The notes: a model not told the origin generated them from the letters alone. A DNA stretch of 22,224 nt from Syntrophomonadaceae bacterium (GCA_003561325.1 PWWY01000109.1:1-22224), one strand, 5' to 3'; counted from the first letter of the stretch, positions 1 to 7,838 are shown. Numbers and translations: made by a program.

Positions 1-36
1 ACAAAGAAAATCACATGCGGTAAAATTAAACCACTT

Positions 37-112
37 AGGGGAGTAGCTCAACTGGCAGAGCACCGGTCTCCAAAACCGGGGGCTGCGGGTTCAAGTCCTG
101 TCTCCCCTGCCA
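37..112 (+). tRNA. tRNA-Trp (anticodon CCA)
   Basis: The sequence folds as a complete cloverleaf. The 7-bp acceptor stem AGGGGAG pairs with CTCCCCT, followed by discriminator G and an encoded CCA. The D arm contains GCTC...GAGC. The anticodon stem CCGGT/ACCGG encloses the loop CTCCAAA, giving anticodon CCA (tryptophan). The T arm has the TTCAAGT loop, with G-U pairs in its stem. The CCA end is genome-encoded, as is common in Firmicutes. A TAAAAT at 21-26 could be its -10 box, but any -35 would lie outside the window. Confidence 0.97.
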
Positions 113-123
113 ACGAAAACCTG

Positions 124-148
124 AAGCCGTGGCAGGCCACGGCTTTTC
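124..148 (+). terminator. Rho-independent terminator after tRNA-Trp
   Basis: AAGCCGTGG pairs with CCACGGCTT around a short CAGG loop and runs into TTTT. It lies 11 bases after the tRNA CCA end and would end the tRNA transcript. From here to about 330 I see no gene, RNA or repeat that I can support. Confidence 0.8.
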
Positions 149-329
149 CTATTTAAGCCGATTTAAGCAAACCGGCTGGCGTGGGTTCTGACGGTAGGTT
201 TCAACCCGTTCGGCAAGGCCAGGCCGGGGGGTAGTGAAAAACCCTGCAAGGGCATGCGGAGGTTTTGAGGTCGAAATAACGGAAAAAGTACACCGCCGAT
301 TCTTCGCGAAGGCCCGGGGACTATGAGTC

Positions 330-358
330 TTGCATTGCACAACCCTTTGTAATAAAAT
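330..358 (+). promoter_or_regulatory. Candidate sigma-A promoter for proC-proB
   Basis: TTGCAT (330-335) and TAAAAT (353-358) are separated by 17 bp, 35 bp before the proC start. The match to TTGACA/TATAAT is partial. It was chosen because it sits in the only AT-rich stretch between the tRNA terminator and proC. Confidence 0.4.
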
Positions 359-392
359 AAGGGAGAAAAAGTTTCTAGTCAGGAGGGCAAAC

Positions 393-1190
393 ATGCTCGG
401 TTTCATAGGTTGTGGGAATATGGGTTCTGCACTGCTGGAAGGGATCATTCGAAAAGAATTAAAGGAACCCGGCGAGGTCGCGGTTTTTGACCAGGACACG
501 AGCAAACTGGAAAACCTTCAGCAGCATTATGGGGTGCAGGTTTTTCCCGGTGCAGCTGCTCTTTGTGCACGAGTAAAAACGGTATTTTTGGCGGTTAAGC
601 CGCAAGATATGTCGGGTTTGCTGCATGAGATACAGCAGGAGATCACGGCGGAGCATCTATTGATTTCCGTGGCCGCAGGCCTGAAGCTGGACTTCTTTCA
701 AGGGATCCTGGGTTCGGAGCGGAAAGTTGTCCGCGTGATGCCCAATGCGCCCTGCTTGATCAGCAAGGGCATGAGCGTGGTCAGCCCGGGAGGCGCGGTG
801 ACCCCCCGGGAAACCCAGGAGGTGGTCACGCTGCTGGAAGCCCTGGGCGAGGTCCTCGTGTTGGAAGAGAAGTACATGGACGTGGTAACCGCGCTGAGCG
901 GGAGCGGTCCCGCTTATGTTTTCCTCTTCATCGAAGCCCTGGCCGACGGAGGAGGGGAAATGGGGTTGAGCCGGGATCACGCCCTTTTGCTGGCAGCCCA
1001 AACGGTTTTTGGGTCTGCTGCGATGCTCCTGGAGAAAAAAGAACACCCCGCTGTACTGAAAAACATGATCACTTCCCCTGGCGGCACGACCAGCGCAGGG
1101 TTGCTGGCCCTGGAGGAGGGAGCGGCCCGGGCGGCTATCAGTAAGGCGGTCATCGCCGCCACAAAAAGAGGCCAGGCACTGGGTAGCTAA
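393..1190 (+). CDS. proC: Pyrroline-5-carboxylate reductase
   Basis: Catalyses the last step of proline synthesis: NAD(P)H reduction of 1-pyrroline-5-carboxylate to L-proline, in the cytosol. The N-terminus MLGFIGCGNMGSALLEGI is the Rossmann dinucleotide-binding motif. 'VVRVMPNAPCL' and 'ALSGSGPAYVF' are typical ProC segments, and the C-terminal helical region carries 'SPGGTTSAGL', the family signature of the P5C site. The 265-residue length is normal. The ATG at 393 was chosen because AGGAGG lies at 381-386 and the Rossmann strand begins directly there; the frame stays open upstream to 330 but without homologous sequence. proB follows after 27 bases, so the two are probably one operon. Confidence 0.96.
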   Translation: MLGFIGCGNMGSALLEGIIRKELKEPGEVAVFDQDTSKLENLQQHYGVQVFPGAAALCARVKTVFLAVKPQDMSGLLHEIQQEITAEHLLISVAAGLKLDFFQGILGSERKVVRVMPNAPCLISKGMSVVSPGGAVTPRETQEVVTLLEALGEVLVLEEKYMDVVTALSGSGPAYVFLFIEALADGGGEMGLSRDHALLLAAQTVFGSAAMLLEKKEHPAVLKNMITSPGGTTSAGLLALEEGAARAAISKAVIAATKRGQALGS

Positions 1191-1217
1191 CATCCTTCAC
1201 AGCAGGAGGAATCACTA

Positions 1218-2345
1218 TTGAAACGGCCTTTGGACAAAAACAGCATCCAAAAGATCGTGATCAAGGTTGGGACCCGTCTTTTAACATACGATACCGGCAA
1301 GCTCAACCTGGGATTAATTGACAGGCTGGTGCGAGAGATCGCCGACCTGAAGAACCAGGGTAAAGAAGTGGTCCTGGTCTCCTCAGGTGCCGTAGGCGCA
1401 GGGATCGGGCGGCTGGGTTTAAAGCGCAAACCTGTATCCGTGCAAGAAAAGCAGGCGGTTGCCGCGATCGGGCAGGGGATCTTGATCCAGTTTTATGAAA
1501 AACATTTCGCCGAGTACGGCCATGTCGTCGCCCAGGTGCTGTTGACCCGGGAGGACCTGGAAAATCGCTCCCGCTACTTAAATTCTCGCAACACGCTGCT
1601 CCACCTGCTCAAGTTTGGCGCCATCCCTATCGTCAACGAAAACGATACCATCTCCACGGCCGAGATCGAATTCGGCGATAATGATCGCTTGTCGGCCCTG
1701 GTGGCAACCTTAATCGATGCGCACCTGCTTCTCATCCTCACAGACATCGATGGTCTCTACACGGCCAATCCCCAGCACGACCCCGAGGCCACCTGCATTT
1801 CCCTGGTGGAAGAGATCACGCCCTCCATCAAAAAAATCGCCGGCAAGACCGAAGAAATGCTGGCCAAGGGCGGAATGATTTCGAAAGTCGAGGCCGCGGA
1901 AATCGCCATGGCCTCCGGGATCAACATGGTAATCGCCAACGGCCGAAAGCCCAATATCATTGAAATGGTCCTAAACGGCGAGGAAATCGGGACGCTATTC
2001 TGTTCCCAGCAGGATCAAATGAGGAGCCGTAAACGCTGGATTGCTTTCGGTCAAAAAATCAAGGGGGGCATCACCATCGACAAGGGCGCCGAGGGCGCAC
2101 TGAAACAAGAAGGCAAAAGCCTGCTCTCCATCGGAGTAGTCCAGGTCGAAGGGAATTTTTCCAAGGGAGAAACCATCAGCATTTACTCCGAGCACAGCGG
2201 CATTGAAGTGGCCCGGGGGTTGACCAATTTCAGCGCGGAAGAGCTCAGGCAAATCAAAGGATGTAAATCCAACGAGATTAAAAATATCCTGGGCTATGCG
2301 GGCAGCAAAGAAGTGATCCACCGCGACAACCTGGTGTTGTGCTAA
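1218..2345 (+). CDS. proB: Glutamate 5-kinase
   Basis: Phosphorylates L-glutamate to glutamyl-5-phosphate, the first and feedback-controlled step of proline synthesis. The amino-acid kinase domain shows 'VIKVGTRLLT' near the N-terminus, 'VSSGAVGAGIGRLGL', 'NENDTIST' with 'FGDNDRLSALVA' for substrate and nucleotide binding, and 'GGMISKVEAAEIA'. The last ~95 residues form a PUA domain, as in the full-length ~370-residue bacterial enzyme. The start is TTG, preceded by AGGAGGA at 1204-1210. The usual partner proA (glutamyl-phosphate reductase) does not follow; the next gene belongs to the homocitrate synthase family. Confidence 0.96.
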   Translation: MKRPLDKNSIQKIVIKVGTRLLTYDTGKLNLGLIDRLVREIADLKNQGKEVVLVSSGAVGAGIGRLGLKRKPVSVQEKQAVAAIGQGILIQFYEKHFAEYGHVVAQVLLTREDLENRSRYLNSRNTLLHLLKFGAIPIVNENDTISTAEIEFGDNDRLSALVATLIDAHLLLILTDIDGLYTANPQHDPEATCISLVEEITPSIKKIAGKTEEMLAKGGMISKVEAAEIAMASGINMVIANGRKPNIIEMVLNGEEIGTLFCSQQDQMRSRKRWIAFGQKIKGGITIDKGAEGALKQEGKSLLSIGVVQVEGNFSKGETISIYSEHSGIEVARGLTNFSAEELRQIKGCKSNEIKNILGYAGSKEVIHRDNLVLC

Positions 2346-2384
2346 GGGGCCGGGGCAAGGTCACCCTTTTTAGACATAAAATTT

Positions 2385-2478
2385 ATGGCAGTTAATGGCC
2401 TGGAATTACGAAAGGAGGTGTATCCCTGTTCACAGAGGGAAATGATGGAACTATTAAAAAAAGGATTGGAAAATAATG
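2385..2478 (+). pseudogene. Possible remnant of the 5' part of the homocitrate synthase gene
   Basis: Between proB and the truncated synthase there is no complete gene. The frame from 2385 reads 'NGLELRKEVYPCSQREMM' and then 'ELLKKGLENND'. This loosely resembles the stretch that precedes the 'SDIHI.NKL' segment in NifV-type homocitrate synthases, but it is one frame away from the downstream ORF. A near-perfect Shine-Dalgarno AAAGGAGGTG lies at 2411-2420. Seven bases after its GGAGG a CTG opens a 16-codon frame that stops as TAATG, overlapping the ATG at 2476. Either this is the scar of a deletion plus a frameshift, or a short coupled leader. The similarity is by eye only. Confidence 0.35.
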
Positions 2479-3357
2479 ATATTATCCTGTATCCATATCA
2501 AGAACAAGCTGGGCAGCACCAGGGAAGCGGTATTGGAAAGCATGGTGAAAGCCACCGAATTCGCCAAGGCCCACGATGTGTACATCTCTGTGAACGCCGA
2601 GGATGCGTCCCGGACCGAATTTGATTATTTAGTTGAGTTTGCCCTGGCCGCCAAAAAGGCCGGCGCCGACAGGCTTCGCTACTGCGATACTGTGGGGGTG
2701 CTTGACCCCTTTAAAACCCTGGATGTTATTTCCCGCCTGATCGAGGCTACGGACATGCAGATTGAAATGCATACCCACAATGATTTTGGGATGGCCACGG
2801 CCAACGCCCTGGCCGGTGTGAAAGCCGGCTCCCGGTTCGTTGGAGTTACCGTCAACGGATTGGGAGAGCGTGCAGGAAATGCGGCCCTGGAAGAGGTAGC
2901 CATGGGTTTAAAGCACCTCTTCCATAAAGACCAGAACCTGAAAACGCAAATGTTTCGAGAGCTCTCGGAGTACGTGGCCCGGGCTTCCGGGAGAAACCTG
3001 CCTGCCGGGAAGCCCATTGTCGGTGACAACATGTTCCGCCACGAATCGGGTATCCATGCCGATGGCGTGATCAAGTTTCCTGGGACCTATGAGGTTTTCA
3101 GCCCGGAAGATGTCGGCCTGGAAAGGCAGATCGTGATCGGCAAGCACTCGGGTTCCCGGGCGATCATTTTGAAGTTCCTGGAGTACGGAATTAGCCTCTC
3201 CGATGAAGAAGCGACGGAACTTCTCCCCATGGTGCGAAAAGCTACCGTGGAAATGAAGCGGCCGCTTTTTGATAAGGAACTGGTTTATATTTACGAGGAT
3301 TACATGCATAAGAAATATGAAAAAGGGATCGACTATGCCCCAGTGAGCACGGAATAA
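2476..3357 (+). CDS. Homocitrate synthase (NifV/LeuA-type), lacking the N-terminal third; probable pseudogene or split subunit
   Basis: Belongs to the DRE-TIM metallolyase family that condenses acetyl-CoA with a 2-oxo acid. The 293 residues contain the second half of the TIM barrel: 'SVNAEDASRTEFDYL', the metal-binding pair in 'MHTHNDFGMATANAL' (H99, H101), 'VNGLGERAGNAALEE' (127-140) and 'FRHESGIHADGV' (188-198). These match NifV-type homocitrate synthases best. Full-length members have ~380 residues and begin with a '..DTTLRDGEQ' strand carrying a metal-ligand Asp; that strand and roughly 90 residues are absent here. The ATG at 2476 has only a weak AAGG upstream. Clostridium pasteurianum is known to encode NifV in two pieces, so a separate N-terminal piece elsewhere is possible; otherwise the product should be inactive. 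leuC and leuD homologues follow directly. Confidence 0.8.
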   Translation: MILSCIHIKNKLGSTREAVLESMVKATEFAKAHDVYISVNAEDASRTEFDYLVEFALAAKKAGADRLRYCDTVGVLDPFKTLDVISRLIEATDMQIEMHTHNDFGMATANALAGVKAGSRFVGVTVNGLGERAGNAALEEVAMGLKHLFHKDQNLKTQMFRELSEYVARASGRNLPAGKPIVGDNMFRHESGIHADGVIKFPGTYEVFSPEDVGLERQIVIGKHSGSRAIILKFLEYGISLSDEEATELLPMVRKATVEMKRPLFDKELVYIYEDYMHKKYEKGIDYAPVSTE

Positions 3358-3397
3358 ATGATTGGCACGGACTGCAACATGGAAAGGATGATGACGG

Positions 3398-4654
3398 ATG
3401 GGCAAAACGATTTCAGAAAAAATTTTCAGCCAGCACTCCGGTGAAGACGTCTATGCAGGCGACCTGGTCATCGCCCGGCTGGATTTCGTGATGGGCCAGG
3501 ATGGGACGGCGCCCCTGGCCATTCATTCCTTCAATGAAATGGGCGGCAAAACGCTGTTCGATCCCTCTAAAGTGGCCTTCGTGATCGATCACAGCGCGCC
3601 GAGCCCCCTGGAAGGCGTATCGGCGCTGCACAAGCTCATGCGGGAGTTTTCCCACGACAAGAAGCTCCTTTTATACGATATCGGGGATGGCGTCTGCCAT
3701 CAACTGGTACCGGAACAGGGTCATGTTGTTCCCGGGGACCTGGTGGTCGGCGCGGATTCCCATACCTGCACCTACGGGGCCATCAATGTGTTCTCCACGG
3801 GGGTCGGGTCCACGGACCTGGCCGCAGCCATGATTTCCGGCAAGCTCTGGTTCAAGGTTCCGGAAACCATCCAATTTCGTTGTGAGGGAATCCTGCAGCC
3901 CGGGGTTTTCTCCAAGGACTTGATTTTACGCATTATCGGTGACATCAGTGCCGATGGGGCGACCTACATGGCCGCCGAATTTACGGGAGAAGGCATTGCC
4001 CAGATGGAGATCGAAGAGCGGTTCACCATCGCGAACATGGCCATCGAAATGGGGGCCAAGGCCGGTTTAATGGAGTACGATGAGAAGGTGGAAGCGTGGC
4101 TTTCCGGGCGCACCCAGAAAACCCCGCGGCCGGTCGCCCCTGATCCCGATGCCCGCTACCATGAGGTCAAAATCTACGATCTTCGCCAGCTGGAACCCCA
4201 GGTAGCCTGTCCCCATACCGTGGACAATGTTTCGCCGCTGCAGGAGGTGGAAAACCTGCCGATCCAGCAGGCTTTCCTGGGAACCTGCACAAACGGGCGG
4301 TTGCTGGATTTGGAGGTGGCGGCCAGGATTCTTTCCGGAAAAAAAATATCTCGTGATCTGCGATTTATTGTTGCCCCCGCATCGCGGGCCGTTTACCTGG
4401 AGGCCATGAACCGGGGGATCATCCAAACACTGGTCGAAGCCGGTGCCGCCGTTGTCACTCCCGGTTGCGGCCCCTGCGTGGGCACGCACAACGGGGTACC
4501 GTCTGATGGAGAGGTTGTTCTCTCCACGGCGAACCGGAATTTCAAAGGCAGAATGGGCAACTCCAAGGCCTTTATCTACCTGGCTTCTCCGGCAACAGTC
4601 GCCGCTTCTGCCTTAACAGGGAAAATTACCGATCCGCGGTCCGTCCTGGCTTAA
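3398..4654 (+). CDS. leuC: 3-isopropylmalate dehydratase / homoaconitase family, large subunit
   Basis: Large subunit of a [4Fe-4S] hydro-lyase that moves a hydroxyl group within a 2- or 3-hydroxy acid (isopropylmalate, homocitrate or a related substrate). Visible motifs are 'VIDHSAPSP', 'GADSHTCTYGA' (118-128), 'FLGTCTNGR' with cluster ligand C297, and 'TPGCGPCVGTHNG' with ligands C357 and C360. The 418-residue length fits the short two-subunit LeuC/HacA type found in archaea and clostridia rather than the ~470-residue enterobacterial LeuC. The start ATG has a GGAAAGGATG site 7 bases upstream. It lies 40 bases after the truncated homocitrate synthase and 49 before its small subunit. The context suggests homocitrate or 2-oxoacid elongation chemistry, but substrate cannot be read from this subunit; aconitase-like use is also possible. 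Confidence 0.9.
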   Translation: MGKTISEKIFSQHSGEDVYAGDLVIARLDFVMGQDGTAPLAIHSFNEMGGKTLFDPSKVAFVIDHSAPSPLEGVSALHKLMREFSHDKKLLLYDIGDGVCHQLVPEQGHVVPGDLVVGADSHTCTYGAINVFSTGVGSTDLAAAMISGKLWFKVPETIQFRCEGILQPGVFSKDLILRIIGDISADGATYMAAEFTGEGIAQMEIEERFTIANMAIEMGAKAGLMEYDEKVEAWLSGRTQKTPRPVAPDPDARYHEVKIYDLRQLEPQVACPHTVDNVSPLQEVENLPIQQAFLGTCTNGRLLDLEVAARILSGKKISRDLRFIVAPASRAVYLEAMNRGIIQTLVEAGAAVVTPGCGPCVGTHNGVPSDGEVVLSTANRNFKGRMGNSKAFIYLASPATVAASALTGKITDPRSVLA

Positions 4655-4703
4655 ACCGGATCCTGGACAGGCTTTACCCGATCTCGAAAAGGGAGGCACT
4701 GCC

Positions 4704-5204
4704 ATGTTACTGAAAGGAAAAGCGTTTGTCTTCGGCAATGACATCAACACGGATTACATTATTTCCGGCAAGTACAAATTCAAGACCCTGGACATGAACG
4801 AGCTGGCCAGGCATGTCATGGAAGACCTGGACCCGGACTTTTACGAGAAAATCAATAAAGGCGATATGATCGTGGCCGGTTCGAACTTTGGCTGCGGCTC
4901 TTCGCGCGAGCAGGCGCCGCTGGCGATCAAACACGCAAATATCAGCTGCGTGTTGGCTTCTTCCTTTGCCCGCATCTTTTACAGGAACGCGATCAACACG
5001 GGGCTTCCGGTGATCGAATGCGACACATCCCAGATCGATGACGCGGATGTACTGGAAGTGGACCTGCAAAAGGGCATCGTCTACAACAAGACAAAATCCA
5101 TGGAAATTCCTGTCACGCCGCTGCCAGATGTCATGATAAAAATACTGCGAGATGGGGGGTTAATCCAACACTTCCAAAAACACGGGGATTTTAACTTTGA
5201 CTGA
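4704..5204 (+). CDS. leuD: 3-isopropylmalate dehydratase / homoaconitase family, small subunit
   Basis: Swivelling-domain partner of the preceding large subunit; it completes the active site. 'GNDINTDYIISGKY' at the N-terminus, 'VAGSNFGCGSSREQAPLAIK' (57-76) and 'SSFARIFYRNAINTGLPVIE' are classic LeuD/HacB motifs. The 166 residues match the short clostridial and archaeal form. The loop after the first Tyr, which in isopropylmalate isomerases and methanogen homoaconitases reads like YLVY or YLRT and helps set the substrate, is YKFKT here (24-28). The specificity is therefore open. GGGAGG lies 7 bases before the ATG. The genes usually placed nearby for a dehydrogenase step (leuB or a homoisocitrate dehydrogenase) do not follow. 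Confidence 0.9.
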   Translation: MLLKGKAFVFGNDINTDYIISGKYKFKTLDMNELARHVMEDLDPDFYEKINKGDMIVAGSNFGCGSSREQAPLAIKHANISCVLASSFARIFYRNAINTGLPVIECDTSQIDDADVLEVDLQKGIVYNKTKSMEIPVTPLPDVMIKILRDGGLIQHFQKHGDFNFD

Positions 5205-5281
5205 TGGTCATGCAGCCGGTAAAAAGCCTGACGCAACGGACATTCGATCCAAAATCCGATCCAAAACAGGAGGGACTAAGC

Positions 5282-5578
5282 TTGTTTGATTTATTATTTT
5301 CCCTGGGCTGGGGAACACTTTCGTATACGCGGGAAAAGGCGGAAAAAATCGTGGAAGAAATGGTCGACCGCGGGGACTTGAGACGGGAAGAAGCCAAGAA
5401 ATTTTTAAATGAGCTGATCGAACGGGGAGAACAGGAAAGAAGCGAATTTAAGAATTATTTACACGGGGAATTTGCCAACTGGATGCAGAAACACCAGCTG
5501 GTCTCCCGCGAAGAATACAATAAGCTGGAAAAAAGAATTTATGCACTGGAAGCGGCGCTGGAGGAAAAAGAATATTAA
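5282..5578 (+). CDS. Phasin-like coiled-coil protein
   Basis: A 98-residue, highly charged helical protein. An apolar N-terminus (LFDLLFSLGWGTLSYT) is followed by 'REKAEKIVEEMVDRGDLRREEAKKFLNEL', a pattern seen in small 'phasin family' or PHA-synthesis-regulator-like proteins. The last ~25 residues (REEYNKLEKRIYALEAALEEKE) have the heptad look of a coiled coil. No catalytic motif is visible. The TTG at 5282 was chosen because AGGAGGG sits at 5268-5274; the frame is open back to 5204 but without a better site. It precedes an ABC1/UbiB gene, a pairing I believe recurs in Firmicutes. A role in polyhydroxyalkanoate metabolism is not shown by anything nearby. Confidence 0.75.
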   Translation: MFDLLFSLGWGTLSYTREKAEKIVEEMVDRGDLRREEAKKFLNELIERGEQERSEFKNYLHGEFANWMQKHQLVSREEYNKLEKRIYALEAALEEKEY

Positions 5579-5606
5579 AGCCTGCTGGTCCCAAGCCAGG
5601 GCCTGG

Positions 5607-5634
5607 AAAAGCCTGTGAGCTGTTCACAGGTTTT
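5607..5634 (+). terminator. Hairpin between the phasin-like gene and ubiB (terminator or attenuator)
   Basis: AAAAGCCTGTGA pairs with TCACAGGTTTT around a 5-base loop. Its last four Ts form part of the stem, followed by ATTCTC. It would separate the leu-type/phasin transcript from the ubiB block, or let some read-through pass. Confidence 0.55.
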
Positions 5635-5665
5635 ATTCTCATGGTGAAAAAAGCGCGATCCCGGG

Positions 5666-7342
5666 GTGAGCACCGTGTTGTTTCGAAAATGGCAGTTGAA
5701 AAGATTTCGTAAAATTATCAACACCCTGGTCCGCCACGGCCTGGGGCAGATTGTTATTGAGCTGGGGATTGATGATTTTTCCCGGCGCCTGCCTTTACCC
5801 CGACGCCAAAAAGAAATCAAGGAAATGGAAAAGCTGTCTAAAGCCGTGCGCATTCGCAAGGTTTTAGAAGAGCTGGGCCCTACCTTTATCAAGTTTGGGC
5901 AGCTGTTAAGCACCCGTTCAGATATCGTGCCGGCTGAGTACCTCCACGAGCTAAAAAAACTCCAGGAAAATGTACCCCCGTTTCCCTTTGCCGATGTGAA
6001 GGAGACGATTGAAGGAGAACTGGGCCATGAATTGGGTGCCTTGTTTTCCTATTTTGACCCGACACCCCTGGCCGCTGCCTCCATCGGCCAGGTGCACAAA
6101 GCGTTTTTGGTGTCAGGTGAGAAAGTGGCCGTCAAGGTCCAGCGGCCGGGTATCCGGAAGGTCATCGAAGAGGATCTATCCATCCTGGAAGAAATCGCCG
6201 TACTGTCCGAAAAATACTCTGAATTGGGCAGGATGTACAACGCCAAGGGGATCGTGGAAGAGTTTAAACACATGATCAACATGGAGTTAAACTATCATCA
6301 CGAAGGAAAAAATGCGGAAAGAATCGGGAAGAATTTCCATGAAGACGAGACGGTGATTATCCCCACGATTTACTGGGACTACAGCACGCAAAAGGTTTTA
6401 ACGATGCAGTACGTTGACGGGATTAAGCTGAAGGACCGGGAAAGCCTGGAAGAAGGCGGCTACAACACCAGAATAATTATCGAGCACCTGGCTCATATTT
6501 ACATCAAGCAGATCTTCATGGATGGATCCTACCACGGGGATCCACACCCGGGAAATGTCGGCGTGACCCCCGAGGGCCAGATTTACTTTCTGGATTTCGG
6601 GATTGCCGGCCACCTGAATGAAGAGCAAAAAGTGCTGTTCAATAAAATGCTGCTGGGCCTGCTGTCCAGGAATACGGAGCAGGTCATCCACGGGATTACA
6701 AGCCTGGGGATTGTTACGGAATTCACGGATAAACGGCTCCTGCACTACGACCTGGAACGGTTACAGGAACGCTACTATGACCTTCCTTTAAAAGACCTGA
6801 ACCTGGGGGTCATGCTGCATGAGCTCATGGAGGTGGCCTTTAAACACCGCATCCGGCTGCCGCCGGATTTTACCATGCTGGCAAAAACATTTTTAACCCT
6901 GGAAGGCCTGGCTTCCGACCTGGAACCCGATTTCAGCATCGCGGAACTGGTCGAACCCATGGGCAAAGAGCTCATCCGCCAGCAGCTTTCCATGAAGCGG
7001 TTGAGCAGCCAGCTTTACAAGTTCTCGACCCGCTACATACGCCTGGCAGAAATCCTGCCGGACCGGCTGGTTACCCTGCTCGACAAAGGCGCAGAAGGAA
7101 ACATCAAGGTAAAAGTGGAAATCTCCGACGAGGAACATATCCTCAATCAGTTAAGCCACATGGTCAACCGCGTATCCTTCAGCATCGTCCTGGCCAGTAT
7201 TATCCTGGCGTTTGCCCTGGTGCTCCAGTATACCGAGGTGACCCTGTTCAGGCGTTTTCCCCTGTCAGAAATCGGGCTTGTGCTGGCCGGTGTAATGGGA
7301 TTCTGGTGGCTCTGGGCGATTTTTCGCTCAGGAAGGCTTTGA
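5666..7342 (+). CDS. ubiB: ABC1/AarF/UbiB family atypical kinase, membrane-anchored
   Basis: Member of the UbiB (ABC1/ADCK) atypical protein-kinase-like family. In respiring bacteria these support quinone synthesis as ATPases; the role in clostridia is uncertain. The family marker 'FIKFGQLLSTRSDIVP' contains the KxGQ motif (76-79). The Ala-rich loop 'PLAAASIGQVHKA' (134-146) replaces the glycine-rich loop of normal kinases. The nucleotide-binding Lys is in 'VAVKVQR' (K157), and the catalytic and metal segments are 'YHGDPHPGNV' and 'FLDFGIAG' (D310). Two hydrophobic segments at ~511-531 and ~536-554 form a C-terminal membrane anchor. The 558-residue length is typical. The GTG at 5666 overlaps a GGGGTGA element that could instead serve GTG 5675 or TTG 5678. 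Next genes follow closely. Confidence 0.92.
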   Translation: MSTVLFRKWQLKRFRKIINTLVRHGLGQIVIELGIDDFSRRLPLPRRQKEIKEMEKLSKAVRIRKVLEELGPTFIKFGQLLSTRSDIVPAEYLHELKKLQENVPPFPFADVKETIEGELGHELGALFSYFDPTPLAAASIGQVHKAFLVSGEKVAVKVQRPGIRKVIEEDLSILEEIAVLSEKYSELGRMYNAKGIVEEFKHMINMELNYHHEGKNAERIGKNFHEDETVIIPTIYWDYSTQKVLTMQYVDGIKLKDRESLEEGGYNTRIIIEHLAHIYIKQIFMDGSYHGDPHPGNVGVTPEGQIYFLDFGIAGHLNEEQKVLFNKMLLGLLSRNTEQVIHGITSLGIVTEFTDKRLLHYDLERLQERYYDLPLKDLNLGVMLHELMEVAFKHRIRLPPDFTMLAKTFLTLEGLASDLEPDFSIAELVEPMGKELIRQQLSMKRLSSQLYKFSTRYIRLAEILPDRLVTLLDKGAEGNIKVKVEISDEEHILNQLSHMVNRVSFSIVLASIILAFALVLQYTEVTLFRRFPLSEIGLVLAGVMGFWWLWAIFRSGRL

Positions 7343-7370
7343 TTATAAAGCAGATGAAGGAGGTACTTTT

Positions 7371-7820
7371 TTGCCCTGGATCGTATTTGCTGCTGTCATC
7401 TGGATCTTGAATGTTTTGTTTGTCCGCCTTCACGGGTTAAAGCAGTACTGGAGCGCGGGCGCCTGGTCACTGCTGGTGGGTTATTTTTTTACAGAGTCCC
7501 TGGTCATCGGCAATGAAGTAGTTTTTTCTCACAGCACCTACCTGGTGCAAGAAGTTCCCGTTTTTTTCCTGGCCGGTATCACCGGATTGGGCCTGTTTGT
7601 CATGCGCTTTCTACCGGATGAAAAATTATGGAAATTATTTTACCTGCTCTTGATTACGGCACTGCTCACCTGGGTGGAAATTTTTCTGATTAACAGCGGT
7701 TTTATTTTGATTACAGGGTGGTCTTTGTACTATAGTTTTATCTTTAAATTTATCGCCCTGGTCAGCATCGCCTGGCTGAGTCAACTGACGGTGCGGCAGC
7801 GAAAAGGGTATTTCTTTTAA
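7371..7820 (+). CDS. Multi-pass membrane protein of unknown function
   Basis: A 149-residue hydrophobic protein that I cannot assign to a named family with confidence. Apolar stretches at about 3-18, 30-45, 62-80, 86-108 and 118-137 suggest four to five membrane helices, ending in a basic tail (TVRQRKG). No catalytic motif is visible. The start is TTG, preceded by AAGGAGGT at 7357-7364, one of the best ribosome sites in the window. It sits 28 bases after ubiB and 18 before the metallo-beta-lactamase gene, so it is probably cotranscribed with both. Confidence 0.8.
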   Translation: MPWIVFAAVIWILNVLFVRLHGLKQYWSAGAWSLLVGYFFTESLVIGNEVVFSHSTYLVQEVPVFFLAGITGLGLFVMRFLPDEKLWKLFYLLLITALLTWVEIFLINSGFILITGWSLYYSFIFKFIALVSIAWLSQLTVRQRKGYFF

Positions 7821-7838
7821 CGCGGAGAGGAGAACGGG

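Noticed and set aside
150..392. T-box or riboswitch before proC
   Set aside because: I looked for the T-box core AGGGTGGNACCGCG and other familiar riboswitch cores and found none.
149..505. 118-codon minus-strand ORF over the tRNA-proC gap
   Set aside because: It overlaps the start of proC on the other strand, has no ribosome site, and its composition does not look like a protein.
657..1193. 178-codon minus-strand ORF antisense to proC
   Set aside because: Shadow frame of a clearly real gene; no family motif.
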